DNA of 64,000 bases, taken from contig JBASFL010000114.1 in NCBI GenBank assembly GCA_049653005.1, positions 1-64,000 on the forward strand, given 5' to 3'. Under the pieces are notes generated by a model. The model was not told where the DNA came from. It saw only the letters and a list, made by a program, of their open reading frames with translations, and searched no databases. Below are positions 1 to 7,541 of the stretch, in pieces; the stretch's first letter is position 1, and every line of letters starts with the position of its first letter. This DNA is from UBA2334 sp049653005. Lineage in GTDB: Bacteria > Pseudomonadota > Gammaproteobacteria > Burkholderiales > Burkholderiaceae_C. The translations under genes were made by a program, and so were the position numbers.

Positions 1-2
1 GG

Positions 3-956
3 GGCGGCGCGGCCGGCACCCTGCCCGACCTGGACGTGGTGGTGGACCACGGCGACGCCATCCTGAACATGGTGCTGCACCGGGCCGAGAGCCACTCGCT
101 GCTGTTTCTGGCGCTGCTGGCAGGCCCCCTGGGCTGGGCCATTGCCCGGCTGCACGGCGAACCGGCGCTGGCCCGGCGCTGGGGTGCGGCCATGGCACTG
201 GCCCTGGTGACACACCCGCTGCTCGACCTGATGACCGTGTACGGCACGCAGGTGCTACAGCCGTTCACCGACGAGGCCTACGGCGTGGGCAGCATCTTCA
301 TCATCGACCCGCTCTACACCCTGCCCCTGCTGCTGGGTGTGGCGGCCGCACTGCGTGGGCGGCCCAACGGCCACGGCCTGAACCGCGCGGGCCTGGCGCT
401 CAGCACCGCCTACCTGGCCTGGAGCACCGTGGCCCAAGCCGTGGTGACCCAACAAGCTGAACAGTCGCTGCGCGCCCTGGGCCTGCCCACCGACCGCGTG
501 CTGGTGACCCCCGCGCCCCTCACCACCGCCGTGTGGCGCGTGGTGGCCATGGACGGCGACCGCTACCACGAAGGCTTTTACGCCCTGCTGGACCAAGGCC
601 GCCCCATGCGGTTCACGTCCCACCCCCAGGGCCAGGCACTGGTGCAGGCGCACGCAGCACACCCGCAGGTGCAGCGGGTGGCCCGGTTCAGCGACGGTTT
701 CTTTCGCATGTCCCAAACCAGCGATGGCAACCTGTGGCTGACCGACCTGCGCATGGGCCAGGAGCCCAGTTACAGCTTTCTGTTCAACATCGGCCCCGCC
801 TTGGGCGCGGGCGACACGCATCCGCCCGCCACACAAGACCGCATGCGGATTGACACCCAAGCCGGGCTGACCTGGCTGTGGCAACGCGCCCTGGGGCGCG
901 ACGTGCCAACGCCCGGTGCACCTCCCTTCACCCCCCACCCCACGGAACCGCCATGA
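3..956 (+). CDS. Membrane-bound metal-dependent hydrolase (DUF457/YdjM-like), 5' end cut by window
   Basis: The frame is open from the first bases of the window, so the N-terminus is missing. The first visible residues read GTLPDLDVVVDHGD, then HRAESHSLL. This PDLD...HR..SHS arrangement is the metal-ligand signature of the YdjM/DUF457 family of inner-membrane hydrolases. Hydrophobic segments follow (around LLFLALLAGPLGWAIA, and LYTLPLLLGVAAAL), and a soluble C-terminal half carries several Trp/Phe-rich strands. The physiological substrate of this family is not known. The stop codon overlaps the start of the next gene by 4 bp (ATGA), so the two are probably co-translated. Family assignment is confident; function is not. 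Confidence 0.8.
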   Translation, partial: GGAAGTLPDLDVVVDHGDAILNMVLHRAESHSLLFLALLAGPLGWAIARLHGEPALARRWGAAMALALVTHPLLDLMTVYGTQVLQPFTDEAYGVGSIFIIDPLYTLPLLLGVAAALRGRPNGHGLNRAGLALSTAYLAWSTVAQAVVTQQAEQSLRALGLPTDRVLVTPAPLTTAVWRVVAMDGDRYHEGFYALLDQGRPMRFTSHPQGQALVQAHAAHPQVQRVARFSDGFFRMSQTSDGNLWLTDLRMGQEPSYSFLFNIGPALGAGDTHPPATQDRMRIDTQAGLTWLWQRALGRDVPTPGAPPFTPHPTEPP

Positions 957-1321
957 ACGCCCTCAATGTGCTGGGCACTGCCCTGCAAGCCTGCTCTTAC
1001 GCGCCCTTGACCGGCTACTTCCGCGACGGCTGCTGCCACACGCGGGAAGACGACACGGGCTCCCACGTCATTTGCGCCCGCGTGACCGAGGCTTTTCTGG
1101 CGTTTTCGCTGGCGCAGGGCAACGACCTCATCACCCCCCGCCCCGAGTGGCGGTTTGCAGGCCTGAAACCCGGCGACCGCTGGTGCCTGTGTGCCCTGCG
1201 CTGGAAAGAAGCCCTGGACGCAGGCGTGGCCCCACCCGTGGTGCTGGCCGCGTGCCACGAACGGGCACTGGCGTTTGTGACGCTGGCCGAGCTGGAAGCC
1301 CACGCCTGGGCTGGCCACTGA
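953..1321 (+). CDS. DUF2237 family protein
   Basis: A 122-residue protein starting at the ATG embedded in the ATGA overlap with the upstream hydrolase gene. It carries the full DUF2237 pattern: NVLGTALQACS near the N-terminus, TGYFRDGCC, GSHVICARVT, GNDLITPRPEW, and the block GLKPGDRWCLCALRW followed by GVAPPVVLAACHERAL. The conserved Cys residues and the length match the family, which is widespread in bacteria and has no established biochemical role. Its tight coupling to the membrane hydrolase suggests co-expression only. The next gene is convergent. Confidence 0.88.
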   Translation: MNALNVLGTALQACSYAPLTGYFRDGCCHTREDDTGSHVICARVTEAFLAFSLAQGNDLITPRPEWRFAGLKPGDRWCLCALRWKEALDAGVAPPVVLAACHERALAFVTLAELEAHAWAGH

Positions 1322-1328
1322 CCAAGGC

Positions 1329-2015
1329 TCAAGGCCGCAGGGCCACCTCGGCGGGTTGGGCCACGTCGAGGTGACCGGTTTTCACAAAAATCAAACACCC
1401 CTCACGGCTGAACGGCTGGTGTTGGCTCAGGTGTGGGCTGCGCAGCCAGCTGCCCTGCGGGTAGCGGCCGTGCTCGTCTTCAAACACACCATCCACCACA
1501 AAAATTTCTTCCCCGCCAAAGTGGCGGTGCGGGCTGAAAAACGTGCCGGGTGCCCAACGCACCAAGGCCGTGTGTTGGCCTTCAAAACTGTGCAGGGGCA
1601 TCACACTGAGGCCAGGCACCATGCCCGGGAACCACTCGGCTTGGCGGCTGTCGATCACCCCAGCCTCGGTGTCGTGTGCGGACAAATGGCGCAGCTTGAC
1701 CAGCAAGGTACACCCCTGAGGCGAGAAAGGGGCGTGGCTGGAGCCGGGCGGGTTGTGCAAGTAGGTGCCTGGGCCATACGCGCCGTTCTCGTCACAAAAC
1801 AGGCCATCCAGCACCAAAATCTCTTCACCCCCGGTGTGCACATGCCGCTCGAACATGGCGCCGGGCAGGTAGCGCACCACCGAGGTGGCACGGGCCACCT
1901 CGCCACCGTCGCGCTCCAACAGACGGCGTTGCACCAACGGTGACGGCGAGGCTTGCCAGTCCAGTTGGGTGCTGTCCACCACACAGCGTTGGGCATGGTC
2001 GGCGTTGAGTTTCAT
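1329..2015 (-). CDS. ChrR-like bicupin protein
   Basis: A 228-residue protein built of two cupin repeats. Each has the metal-binding pattern H-x-H-x(1)-GGEE: ERHVHTGGEEILVLDG in the first half and SPHRHFGGEEIFVVDG in the second, followed by conserved G(S/T)(Y/W)xxxPPxSxHxPFSxxGC strands. This resembles the cupin domain of ChrR anti-sigma factors, but the N-terminal zinc-binding anti-sigma domain is absent, so it is more likely a small-molecule-binding or enzymatic cupin than an anti-sigma factor. It is the distal gene of a two-gene operon: its start overlaps the stop of the acetyltransferase-like gene by 4 bp. Confidence 0.78.
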   Translation of the reverse strand: MKLNADHAQRCVVDSTQLDWQASPSPLVQRRLLERDGGEVARATSVVRYLPGAMFERHVHTGGEEILVLDGLFCDENGAYGPGTYLHNPPGSSHAPFSPQGCTLLVKLRHLSAHDTEAGVIDSRQAEWFPGMVPGLSVMPLHSFEGQHTALVRWAPGTFFSPHRHFGGEEIFVVDGVFEDEHGRYPQGSWLRSPHLSQHQPFSREGCLIFVKTGHLDVAQPAEVALRP

Positions 2016-3043
2016 GGGTTGCGCTCAGGCGTTGAAGTTGGGGCTGGCATGTTGCCGGTTTCGCCCGCCACGCGCCGTTTGAGGGCTTTTTTCAACCACT
2101 GGTGCAAGCCCGATTGCTTGAGCCAGCCCATGCCCCCGCCCACCACCGTGGCAAACGCCCGGTGCGCGGCCAGCAACAGCCGGTGTTTGGGTGTGGGGCG
2201 CAGCAGAAACAGGCTGCCCATGCGCACCCGGTCGGTGGAAAACACCGCTTTGTGCTGGCTTTCGCCAGAGCCAAAGTCCATGAACCGGTAACGCCCCAGG
2301 GCCTGAAAGGTGTCCATCACCACGGTCATCAGCACCGTGCCGGGCGACAGGCGGGCCAGGGCACTGTCGTAGCCCACGTAGTCCCAGCCCAACACATCGC
2401 CCTCGCCTTCCAGGTAGAAATACGCGCACGGCTGCCCCTGAAAGTACAGCAAGCACCCCCAGGCATCGCCGCGCGCGGCCTTGTCCAGCGTGCGGGCCAC
2501 GAAGGCACCGTCACTGGGCAAACCGTGGTCAAACAGCTTGTGCTGGTAGCTCTGGCGCGACAACGCCTGCGCCAGGGTGTGGAAATCGCGCAGCTCGTCG
2601 GGGGTGCGGCACAGCCGCCAGGCCAAATGGCCCCCGCTGGCCTCGGTGAACGCCTTGACCTTGCGCCGCAGGGTGCTGCGGGTTTTGCCACTGAAACGCG
2701 CCCAGTAGGCATCCACCCCCAGCGTGAGGTCGGCCACGTATTGCGGGCCGTCGTCGGTGACATGGGCCAACCACCCGCCCACGCCAAACACGGCGGGCAA
2801 GTCAGCCCCCAAGCGGTGGCCAAACAACAGGCACCCGTCGCCCGGTGCGGTGTGCGCCTGCACCAGCGGCAACAGGTCGGCGGGGTGCGCCACCGGGCCT
2901 GGCAACCCCGCGCGGGTGACTTGCAGTCGCAACGGCACCCGGCACAGCGCATACGGCCCCAGCGAAAACGCCAGGCGCACCACCTCCGTTCGCCACTCGG
3001 GCTGAAACGGCAGGGGCTGTGACAGGTCTGGGGGTGTGGGCAT
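2012..3043 (-). CDS. GNAT-fold acyltransferase (BioF2/FemAB-like)
   Basis: A 343-residue protein. The middle contains YWARFSGKTRSTLRRKVKAF, a basic helix typical of the BioF2-like/FemAB acetyltransferase family (Acetyltransf_6). The C-terminal half has the GNAT-like strands GCLLYFQGQPCAYFYLEGEGD, DYVGYDSALARLSPGTVLM and RYRFMDFGSGESQHKAVFSTDRV. Such proteins transfer acyl or aminoacyl groups to amines and are often linked to envelope or polysaccharide modification; the substrate here cannot be inferred. It is the first gene of an operon with the bicupin gene. The start is the ATG at 3043; no better internal start is evident. Confidence 0.72.
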   Translation of the reverse strand: MPTPPDLSQPLPFQPEWRTEVVRLAFSLGPYALCRVPLRLQVTRAGLPGPVAHPADLLPLVQAHTAPGDGCLLFGHRLGADLPAVFGVGGWLAHVTDDGPQYVADLTLGVDAYWARFSGKTRSTLRRKVKAFTEASGGHLAWRLCRTPDELRDFHTLAQALSRQSYQHKLFDHGLPSDGAFVARTLDKAARGDAWGCLLYFQGQPCAYFYLEGEGDVLGWDYVGYDSALARLSPGTVLMTVVMDTFQALGRYRFMDFGSGESQHKAVFSTDRVRMGSLFLLRPTPKHRLLLAAHRAFATVVGGGMGWLKQSGLHQWLKKALKRRVAGETGNMPAPTSTPERNP

Positions 3044-3191
3044 GGTTGGATTATTTCAGGCCCAGCGCGCGGTGCCGCTGAACCTTTTCACTTCCAAATA
3101 ACAGAAGTATTTTTCATTGAATGCACCATTTTTTACTCAAATAAAAGCAGGTAATCTCCACCGTTCTTGTGACCAACCCAATGGAGACCCC

Positions 3192-4133
3192 ATGAAAACT
3201 TTTTCAATGATGGCCGCTGTGCTGACCCTGGGCCTGGCCCTGGTGAGCCAGGACGCCGACGCGGCCAAACGGCTGGGCGGCGGCAAGTCGTTCGGCACAC
3301 AGCGCCAGGCACAGGTCGATAAATCGCCCAACGCCACGCCCGCCCAAACGCCGGGCGCGCCTGCATCGGCCGCCGCTCCCATGCAATCGGCGGCAGCCGC
3401 CGCACCGGCTGCGGCCGCCGCACAAGCCAAGCGCTCGTGGATGGGCCCGCTGGCAGGTATTGCAGCCGGTTTGGGCTTGGCCGCGCTGGCCTCGCACTTC
3501 GGTTTTGGTGACGAACTGGCCTCCATGCTGATGATCGGCCTGGCCGTCATGGCCGTGCTGGCGGTGGTGGGCTTCGTCATGCGCAAACGCGCCATGGCCG
3601 CCCAAGGCGGTGTTGCCCGTGCCGGTGGCATGGCCTACGCAGGTGCGGGTGCAGAACCCACAGCACAGCCTTCACGCGCTTACGACGTGAGCATGCCCGC
3701 CGCTGGCGCGGTCACGGGTGGTTCGATGATTGGTGCCGGGTTGAACGCGCCCACCAACCACATCCCGGCCGACTTTGACACCGCCGCCTTCGAGCGCCAG
3801 GCCAAGGTGCAGTTCATCCGCCTGCAAGCGTCGAACGATGCCAAGAACCTGGACGACATTCGCGAGTTCACCACGCCCGAGATGTTTGCCGAGCTGAAGA
3901 TGGACATCGTGGAACGCGGCCAAGCCACTTCGCAGACCGAGGTGCTGGCCATCGAAGCCAAGGTGATCGACGTGGCCGAAGAAAACGCCCAACACGTGGT
4001 GACGGTGCGCTTCACCGGCACCGTGCGCGACGCGGCCGACCCCGCCCCTGAAGCCTTTGACGAACTGTGGCACTTGGCCAAGCCCCGTCAGGGCAACGGC
4101 GGTTGGGTGCTGGCAGGCATTCAGCAGGTGTAA
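3192..4133 (+). CDS. Tim44-like domain membrane protein
   Basis: A 313-residue protein. The start at 3192 is preferred over an in-frame upstream start at 3117 because GGAG lies just upstream and translation then begins with a good signal sequence (MKTFSMMAAVLTLGLALVSQ, cleavage likely after DADAA). An Ala/Pro-rich linker (about residues 40-85) leads to two closely spaced membrane helices (about 87-135). The C-terminal 125 residues form a Tim44-like domain (FIRLQASNDAKNLDDIREF ... VTVRFTGTVRD ... WHLAKP). Bacterial members are inner-membrane proteins of uncertain role. An intrinsic terminator follows. Confidence 0.85.
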   Translation: MKTFSMMAAVLTLGLALVSQDADAAKRLGGGKSFGTQRQAQVDKSPNATPAQTPGAPASAAAPMQSAAAAAPAAAAAQAKRSWMGPLAGIAAGLGLAALASHFGFGDELASMLMIGLAVMAVLAVVGFVMRKRAMAAQGGVARAGGMAYAGAGAEPTAQPSRAYDVSMPAAGAVTGGSMIGAGLNAPTNHIPADFDTAAFERQAKVQFIRLQASNDAKNLDDIREFTTPEMFAELKMDIVERGQATSQTEVLAIEAKVIDVAEENAQHVVTVRFTGTVRDAADPAPEAFDELWHLAKPRQGNGGWVLAGIQQV

Positions 4134-4181
4134 CCAAGCACAGGCCGCAAGGCCTGTTGCAACCCCCTTGCGATCCCTTGC

Positions 4182-4223
4182 AAACGGCCCGGGCGATACT
4201 GATCGCACCGGGCCGTTTTGTTT
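4182..4223 (+). terminator. Intrinsic terminator after the Tim44-domain gene
   Basis: An inverted repeat whose arms are built on ACGGCCCGG and CCGGGCCGT, extended by CGAT/ATCG around the loop, is followed by TTTTGTTT. It lies 50 bp after the Tim44-domain stop codon and ends only about 17 bp before the ATG of the next gene, so any promoter for that hydrolase must overlap or precede the hairpin. Confidence 0.8.
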
Positions 4224-4239
4224 GGCGGCAGGCAAAACC

Positions 4240-5166
4240 ATGTTGACACCAACGCCACCCCGCGCCCACCTCAACCGCCACACCATTGGGTCTGTTGCAC
4301 TGACAGCCGCATTGGTGCTCACCGGCATGCCGGCCCATGCTGGCCCACTGCGCGACCGCTTGGCCGAGCGTGGCCATGAGGGCATGCCACCGGGCACCCA
4401 ATCCTTGCGCAACCTGGCCTACGGCCCCTCGCCCGAGCAGCGGCTGGACGTGTACCTGCCACCGGCCGCTGTGCGGCACACCCCCGGCAAGCCCCTGCTG
4501 TTCATGGTGCACGGCGGTGGCTGGAGCCGCGGCGACAAAACCGCCGCCACGGTGGTGTTGCACAAACTGGCGCACTGGTCCGCACAAGGCGTGGTGGTGG
4601 TGTCGGTCAATTACCGCATGCGGCCCGAGGCGGACCCACTGGTGCAAGCCCAAGACGTGGCCAGGGCTTTGGCCCACGTCCAGACACAGGCCCACGGGTG
4701 GGGGGCCGACGCCACCCGCGTGGTGGCCCTGGGCCATTCAGCGGGTGCACACCTGGTGTCTTTGCTGGCTTCTGCTCCTGACTTGGTGCAAGCCGCTGGG
4801 GCACGCCCGGTTTGGGGCACGGTGGCACTGGACAGCGCCGCGTTTGACGTGCCCGCCATCCTGAACGCCCGGCACCTCCCCCTGTATGACGAGGCTTTTG
4901 GCGCCGACCCGGCGCTGTGGCGTGCCGCCTCGCCCCTGCACCGGCTGACGCAAGCCGGGGCTCCGCTGATGGCGGTGTGCTCCACCCGGCGCAAAGCGGC
5001 GTGTGAGCAAGCCCACGCCTACCAGGCACATGCCCAGCGGCTGGGCATGCGGGTCACGGTGCTGGGCCAAGACCTGTCGCACCGCGACATCAACGACCAA
5101 CTGGGCCTGCCCGGCCCCTATACCGACGCGGTGGACGCCTTCATTAGCACGCTGGAGGCCCGGTAG
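4240..5166 (+). CDS. Secreted alpha/beta hydrolase (esterase, HSL/BD-FAE-like)
   Basis: A 308-residue protein starting at 4240, with a signal peptide (hydrophobic run SVALTAALVLTGMPAHA, residues 18-34). The oxyanion-hole motif HGGGW is at residues 91-95 and the nucleophile elbow GHSAG at 165-169 (Ser167). His281 in DLSHRD is the probable catalytic His. The HGGGW plus GxSxG layout is that of the hormone-sensitive-lipase/carboxylesterase group, which hydrolyses short-chain esters. Localisation should be periplasmic or extracellular. It is transcribed alone, between an upstream terminator and a convergent unknown gene. Confidence 0.82.
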   Translation: MLTPTPPRAHLNRHTIGSVALTAALVLTGMPAHAGPLRDRLAERGHEGMPPGTQSLRNLAYGPSPEQRLDVYLPPAAVRHTPGKPLLFMVHGGGWSRGDKTAATVVLHKLAHWSAQGVVVVSVNYRMRPEADPLVQAQDVARALAHVQTQAHGWGADATRVVALGHSAGAHLVSLLASAPDLVQAAGARPVWGTVALDSAAFDVPAILNARHLPLYDEAFGADPALWRAASPLHRLTQAGAPLMAVCSTRRKAACEQAHAYQAHAQRLGMRVTVLGQDLSHRDINDQLGLPGPYTDAVDAFISTLEAR

Positions 5167-5189
5167 GGCGCAGGTGAAAACCCTCGGGC

Positions 5190-6116
5190 TCAGGCCGGTG
5201 CGATGGCCGCCACTGCACCGGTGGCGGGGCAAAACGGCTGGGGGCACACCGCTTGCCCACGGTAGGGGCAATCGGGGGTGTCGCACAGCGGGGCTTGCAG
5301 GCCTGCCGAGTGCGGTCGCTCTTTCACCCCCATGGCCAGCCACTGGGCTTGCAACACCCAGGGGTCGTGGCGGGCCAGCCCTGGGTCTTTGCCATACACC
5401 ACGGTTTCGCGGCGGGGGCCCCACTCCAGCACCAGCAAGGCGCTGATGGCCGCTTGTCCTTCGGGGGCCAACACCCACGCCAACGCGCCCGCGCCCAACA
5501 AAGGGCTGTCGGGCCAACGCAGCACGGGTGCAGCCCTACCCGCTGGCACCGCTGGTGGGCGGGTGGCTGAGGCTTCGCCCGGCAAACGCCCACCGGGCAG
5601 CAGCAAACGCAAAAACAGGCTGTGCTGCCCGGTCGGGGTTTGCACCTGAACCTGCTGGCTGGCCCACGCCAGCAGCGGCGGCTGGGCCGAACCCGGCGCA
5701 TCGCGCTCAGCCAACCACTGGGCCAAAAAGGCCGGGGACCAGGCCTGGGCCACCACGGGCAACAGGGGCGGCAGCCATGGCCGTTGGGGGCCCGGCGCCA
5801 CAGCCGCCAGGGCGTACAACAGTTGGGCAGCTTGCCCCTGCACCTGCGCCCCCAAACCGGCGCTGGGCCACGCCAGCCGCCCTGCTGGCGGGGCCAGTGT
5901 GCCGCTGACCTCAGGCCCGTGCGCCAGCGCGGCGGGGGACCACCGCACCACGCTGCCGGCATCCGACCCAGGGGCCACGCCGCCAGGGGTGGCCCTGGAA
6001 CGCCCCCCGGTGAGCACCAACGGCCCAAGGTGCGCCGCGTGGGACTGGGCCAACCCGGGCTGGGCGGTGCCGTCCGGCCTCGGTGGGTTCAGGGGGGTCA
6101 GGGGGCTCACAGACAT
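5190..6116 (-). CDS. Protein of unknown function with C-terminal cysteine cluster
   Basis: A 308-residue Ala/Pro/Leu-rich protein that I do not recognise. The start is taken as the ATG at 6116 (MSVSPLTPLNPPRP); an in-frame start at 6143 would add nine residues that overlap a decayed gene. There is no clear signal peptide or membrane helix. The N-terminal half is low-complexity. The central part has regular hydrophobic strands (QHSLFLRLLLPGG, ISALLVLEWGPRRETVVYG). The C-terminus holds four cysteines spaced C-x4-C-x7-C-x4-C (LCDTPDCPYRG, VCPQPFCPA), possibly a metal site. Codon use is like the neighbours. Confidence 0.6.
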   Translation of the reverse strand: MSVSPLTPLNPPRPDGTAQPGLAQSHAAHLGPLVLTGGRSRATPGGVAPGSDAGSVVRWSPAALAHGPEVSGTLAPPAGRLAWPSAGLGAQVQGQAAQLLYALAAVAPGPQRPWLPPLLPVVAQAWSPAFLAQWLAERDAPGSAQPPLLAWASQQVQVQTPTGQHSLFLRLLLPGGRLPGEASATRPPAVPAGRAAPVLRWPDSPLLGAGALAWVLAPEGQAAISALLVLEWGPRRETVVYGKDPGLARHDPWVLQAQWLAMGVKERPHSAGLQAPLCDTPDCPYRGQAVCPQPFCPATGAVAAIAPA

Positions 6117-6132
6117 GGGGCAGCGGTACCGG

Positions 6133-6342
6133 TCAGCCCACACACCCGGCCACCAGCGGAGTGCCGTGGCGGGGCAAGGTGAACAAGGGCACTTGGTGTT
6201 TGGTCAGTTTGTCAGGCACGGTGTGGGCGCTGTCGCTGCCCACCGTGCGATGCCGACACCAACACGGTGGGCCCGTGGTTGAGCAGACGGTAGGCCTTGT
6301 CCAAAGGCACGGCGGTGGTGTGGTCGGGCAGGGGCGCGTTCA
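6133..6342 (-). pseudogene. Decayed flavin reductase (DIM6/NTAB-like) remnant
   Basis: On the minus strand an ATG at 6342 opens MNAPLPDHTTAVPLDKAYRL and continues LLNHGPTVLVSASHGG, the expected N-terminus of a flavin reductase family protein. The frame then breaks. In another frame it resumes as SDSAHTVPDKLTKHQVPLFT and then LPLVAGCVG-like residues (PRHGTPLVAGCVG), which match the middle of the same family. The roughly 50 residues between these blocks, which would include most of the FMN-binding region, are deleted, and the C-terminus is lost where the 308-residue unknown gene begins. The family match is from memory of conserved wording, not a search. Confidence 0.65.
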
Positions 6343-6392
6343 TGGCACGAATTTAGCGCCACCTGCGGCACACAGGGGGAACTTTCCACCTG

Positions 6393-6419
6393 TTAGCACT
6401 CTCCACACCAGAGTGCTAA
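6393..6419 (+). promoter_or_regulatory. CIRCE operator (HrcA binding site) upstream of rpoH
   Basis: A perfect CIRCE element: TTAGCACTC (6393-6401), nine-base spacer, GAGTGCTAA (6411-6419). It lies 50 bp before the rpoH start codon, where promoter and 5' leader are expected. CIRCE is the known operator of the HrcA heat-shock repressor, so rpoH expression here should be relieved when HrcA is titrated by unfolded protein through GroEL. Confidence 0.95.
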
Positions 6420-6468
6420 CATTTGCATGTGCTTTTCTGTGCAACGCAGAGGAGAAGGAGAGTTGAAC

Positions 6469-7404
6469 ATGAACGCTGTTTTGAAATCGAACGCCGTGAC
6501 CGTGGCCCCCACCTGGGGCCTGATGCCCCCGCTGGGCCACTTGGACGCCTACATTTCGGCCGTCAACCGCATGCCCATGCTCACCCTGGAAGAAGAGCAG
6601 GGCTTTGCCCGCAAGCTGCGCGACCAGGCCGACCTGGAAGCGGCCGGCAAGCTGGTGATGTCGCACCTGCGCCTGGTGGTGTCCATTTCGCGCCAGTACC
6701 TGGGCTATGGCCTGCCCCACGGTGACCTCATTCAAGAGGGCAACGTGGGCCTGATGAAAGCCGTGAAGCGTTTCGACCCCGACCAGGGCGTGCGCCTGGT
6801 GAGCTACGCCATGCACTGGATCAAGGCCGAGATCCACGAATACATCCTGAAAAACTGGCGCATGGTGAAGGTGGCCACCACCAAGGCCCAGCGCAAGCTG
6901 TTTTTCAACCTGCGCAGCATGAAGCAGGGCTTCAAGGCCGATGCCGCTGCGGGCGACGAAGCCACCCACCGCGACACGTTGAACGAGCGCGAAATCGACA
7001 GCATGGCGCGCCAGCTGAACGTGAAGCGCGAAGAAGTGATTGAAATGGAAACCCGCATGTCGGGCGGCGACGTGGTGCTGGACCCCAGCCCCAGCGACGA
7101 CGGTGAAGAGGCCTATGGCCCCATTGCCTACCTGGCCGATGCCAGCCAGGAACCCACCGCCGTGCTGGAAGCCCGCCGCCGCGACGTGTTGGCCTCTGAC
7201 GGCGTGACGCACGCCATGGCCACGCTGGACGACCGTTCGCGCCGCATCGTGACAGAGCGCTGGCTGAAGGTGAACGACGACGGCACCGGTGGCATGACCC
7301 TGCACGAACTGGCCGCCGAATACGGCGTGAGCGCCGAGCGCATCCGCCAGATTGAAGTGGCGGCCATGAAGAAAATGCGAAAGAGCCTGGCCGAATACGC
7401 TTGA
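6469..7404 (+). CDS. rpoH: RNA polymerase heat-shock sigma factor RpoH (sigma-32)
   Basis: A 311-residue sigma-70 family factor. Region 2 reads LRLVVSISRQYLGYGLPHGD, then LIQEGNVGLMKAVKRFDP and RLVSYAMHWIKAEIHEYIL. The RpoH-specific QRKLFFNLR box is intact near residue 140. Region 4 ends with LHELAAEYGVSAERIRQIE. It directs core polymerase to heat-shock promoters. Start codon 6469 is preceded by a strong purine-rich ribosome site (AGGAGAAGGAGAG). It is monocistronic between the CIRCE element and a bidirectional terminator. Confidence 0.97.
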   Translation: MNAVLKSNAVTVAPTWGLMPPLGHLDAYISAVNRMPMLTLEEEQGFARKLRDQADLEAAGKLVMSHLRLVVSISRQYLGYGLPHGDLIQEGNVGLMKAVKRFDPDQGVRLVSYAMHWIKAEIHEYILKNWRMVKVATTKAQRKLFFNLRSMKQGFKADAAAGDEATHRDTLNEREIDSMARQLNVKREEVIEMETRMSGGDVVLDPSPSDDGEEAYGPIAYLADASQEPTAVLEARRRDVLASDGVTHAMATLDDRSRRIVTERWLKVNDDGTGGMTLHELAAEYGVSAERIRQIEVAAMKKMRKSLAEYA

Positions 7405-7461
7405 GTGTCAACCTGCGTGGCGGCCTGGGTTCAAGCCCGGCGACAAGCGCCAAGCCCCCAC

Positions 7462-7493
7462 AAAAAAGCCACCGACTGCCGGTGGCTTTTTTT
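7462..7493. terminator. Bidirectional intrinsic terminator between rpoH and the gallate operon
   Basis: The stem GCCACCG/CGGTGGC with a tetraloop-sized centre is flanked by an A-run on the left and a T-run (TTTTTTTAT) on the right, so it can terminate rpoH on the plus strand and the convergent dioxygenase transcript on the minus strand. Confidence 0.85.
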
Positions 7494-7507
7494 ATGCCTT
7501 TTTGGCA

Positions 7508-7539
7508 TCCAGCGCTTGATGGTATTGAACAGTTTGCTA
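7508..7539 (+). repeat. Interspersed repeat, half-element (copy 1)
   Basis: Pattern TCCAGCGCTTGATGG-TATTGAACAGTTTGCTA, preceded by a TTTTGGCA-like flank. It ends two bases before the stop codon of the gallate dioxygenase gene. This is the cleanest half-copy of the family described under findings. Confidence 0.85.
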
Positions 7540-7541
7540 CA

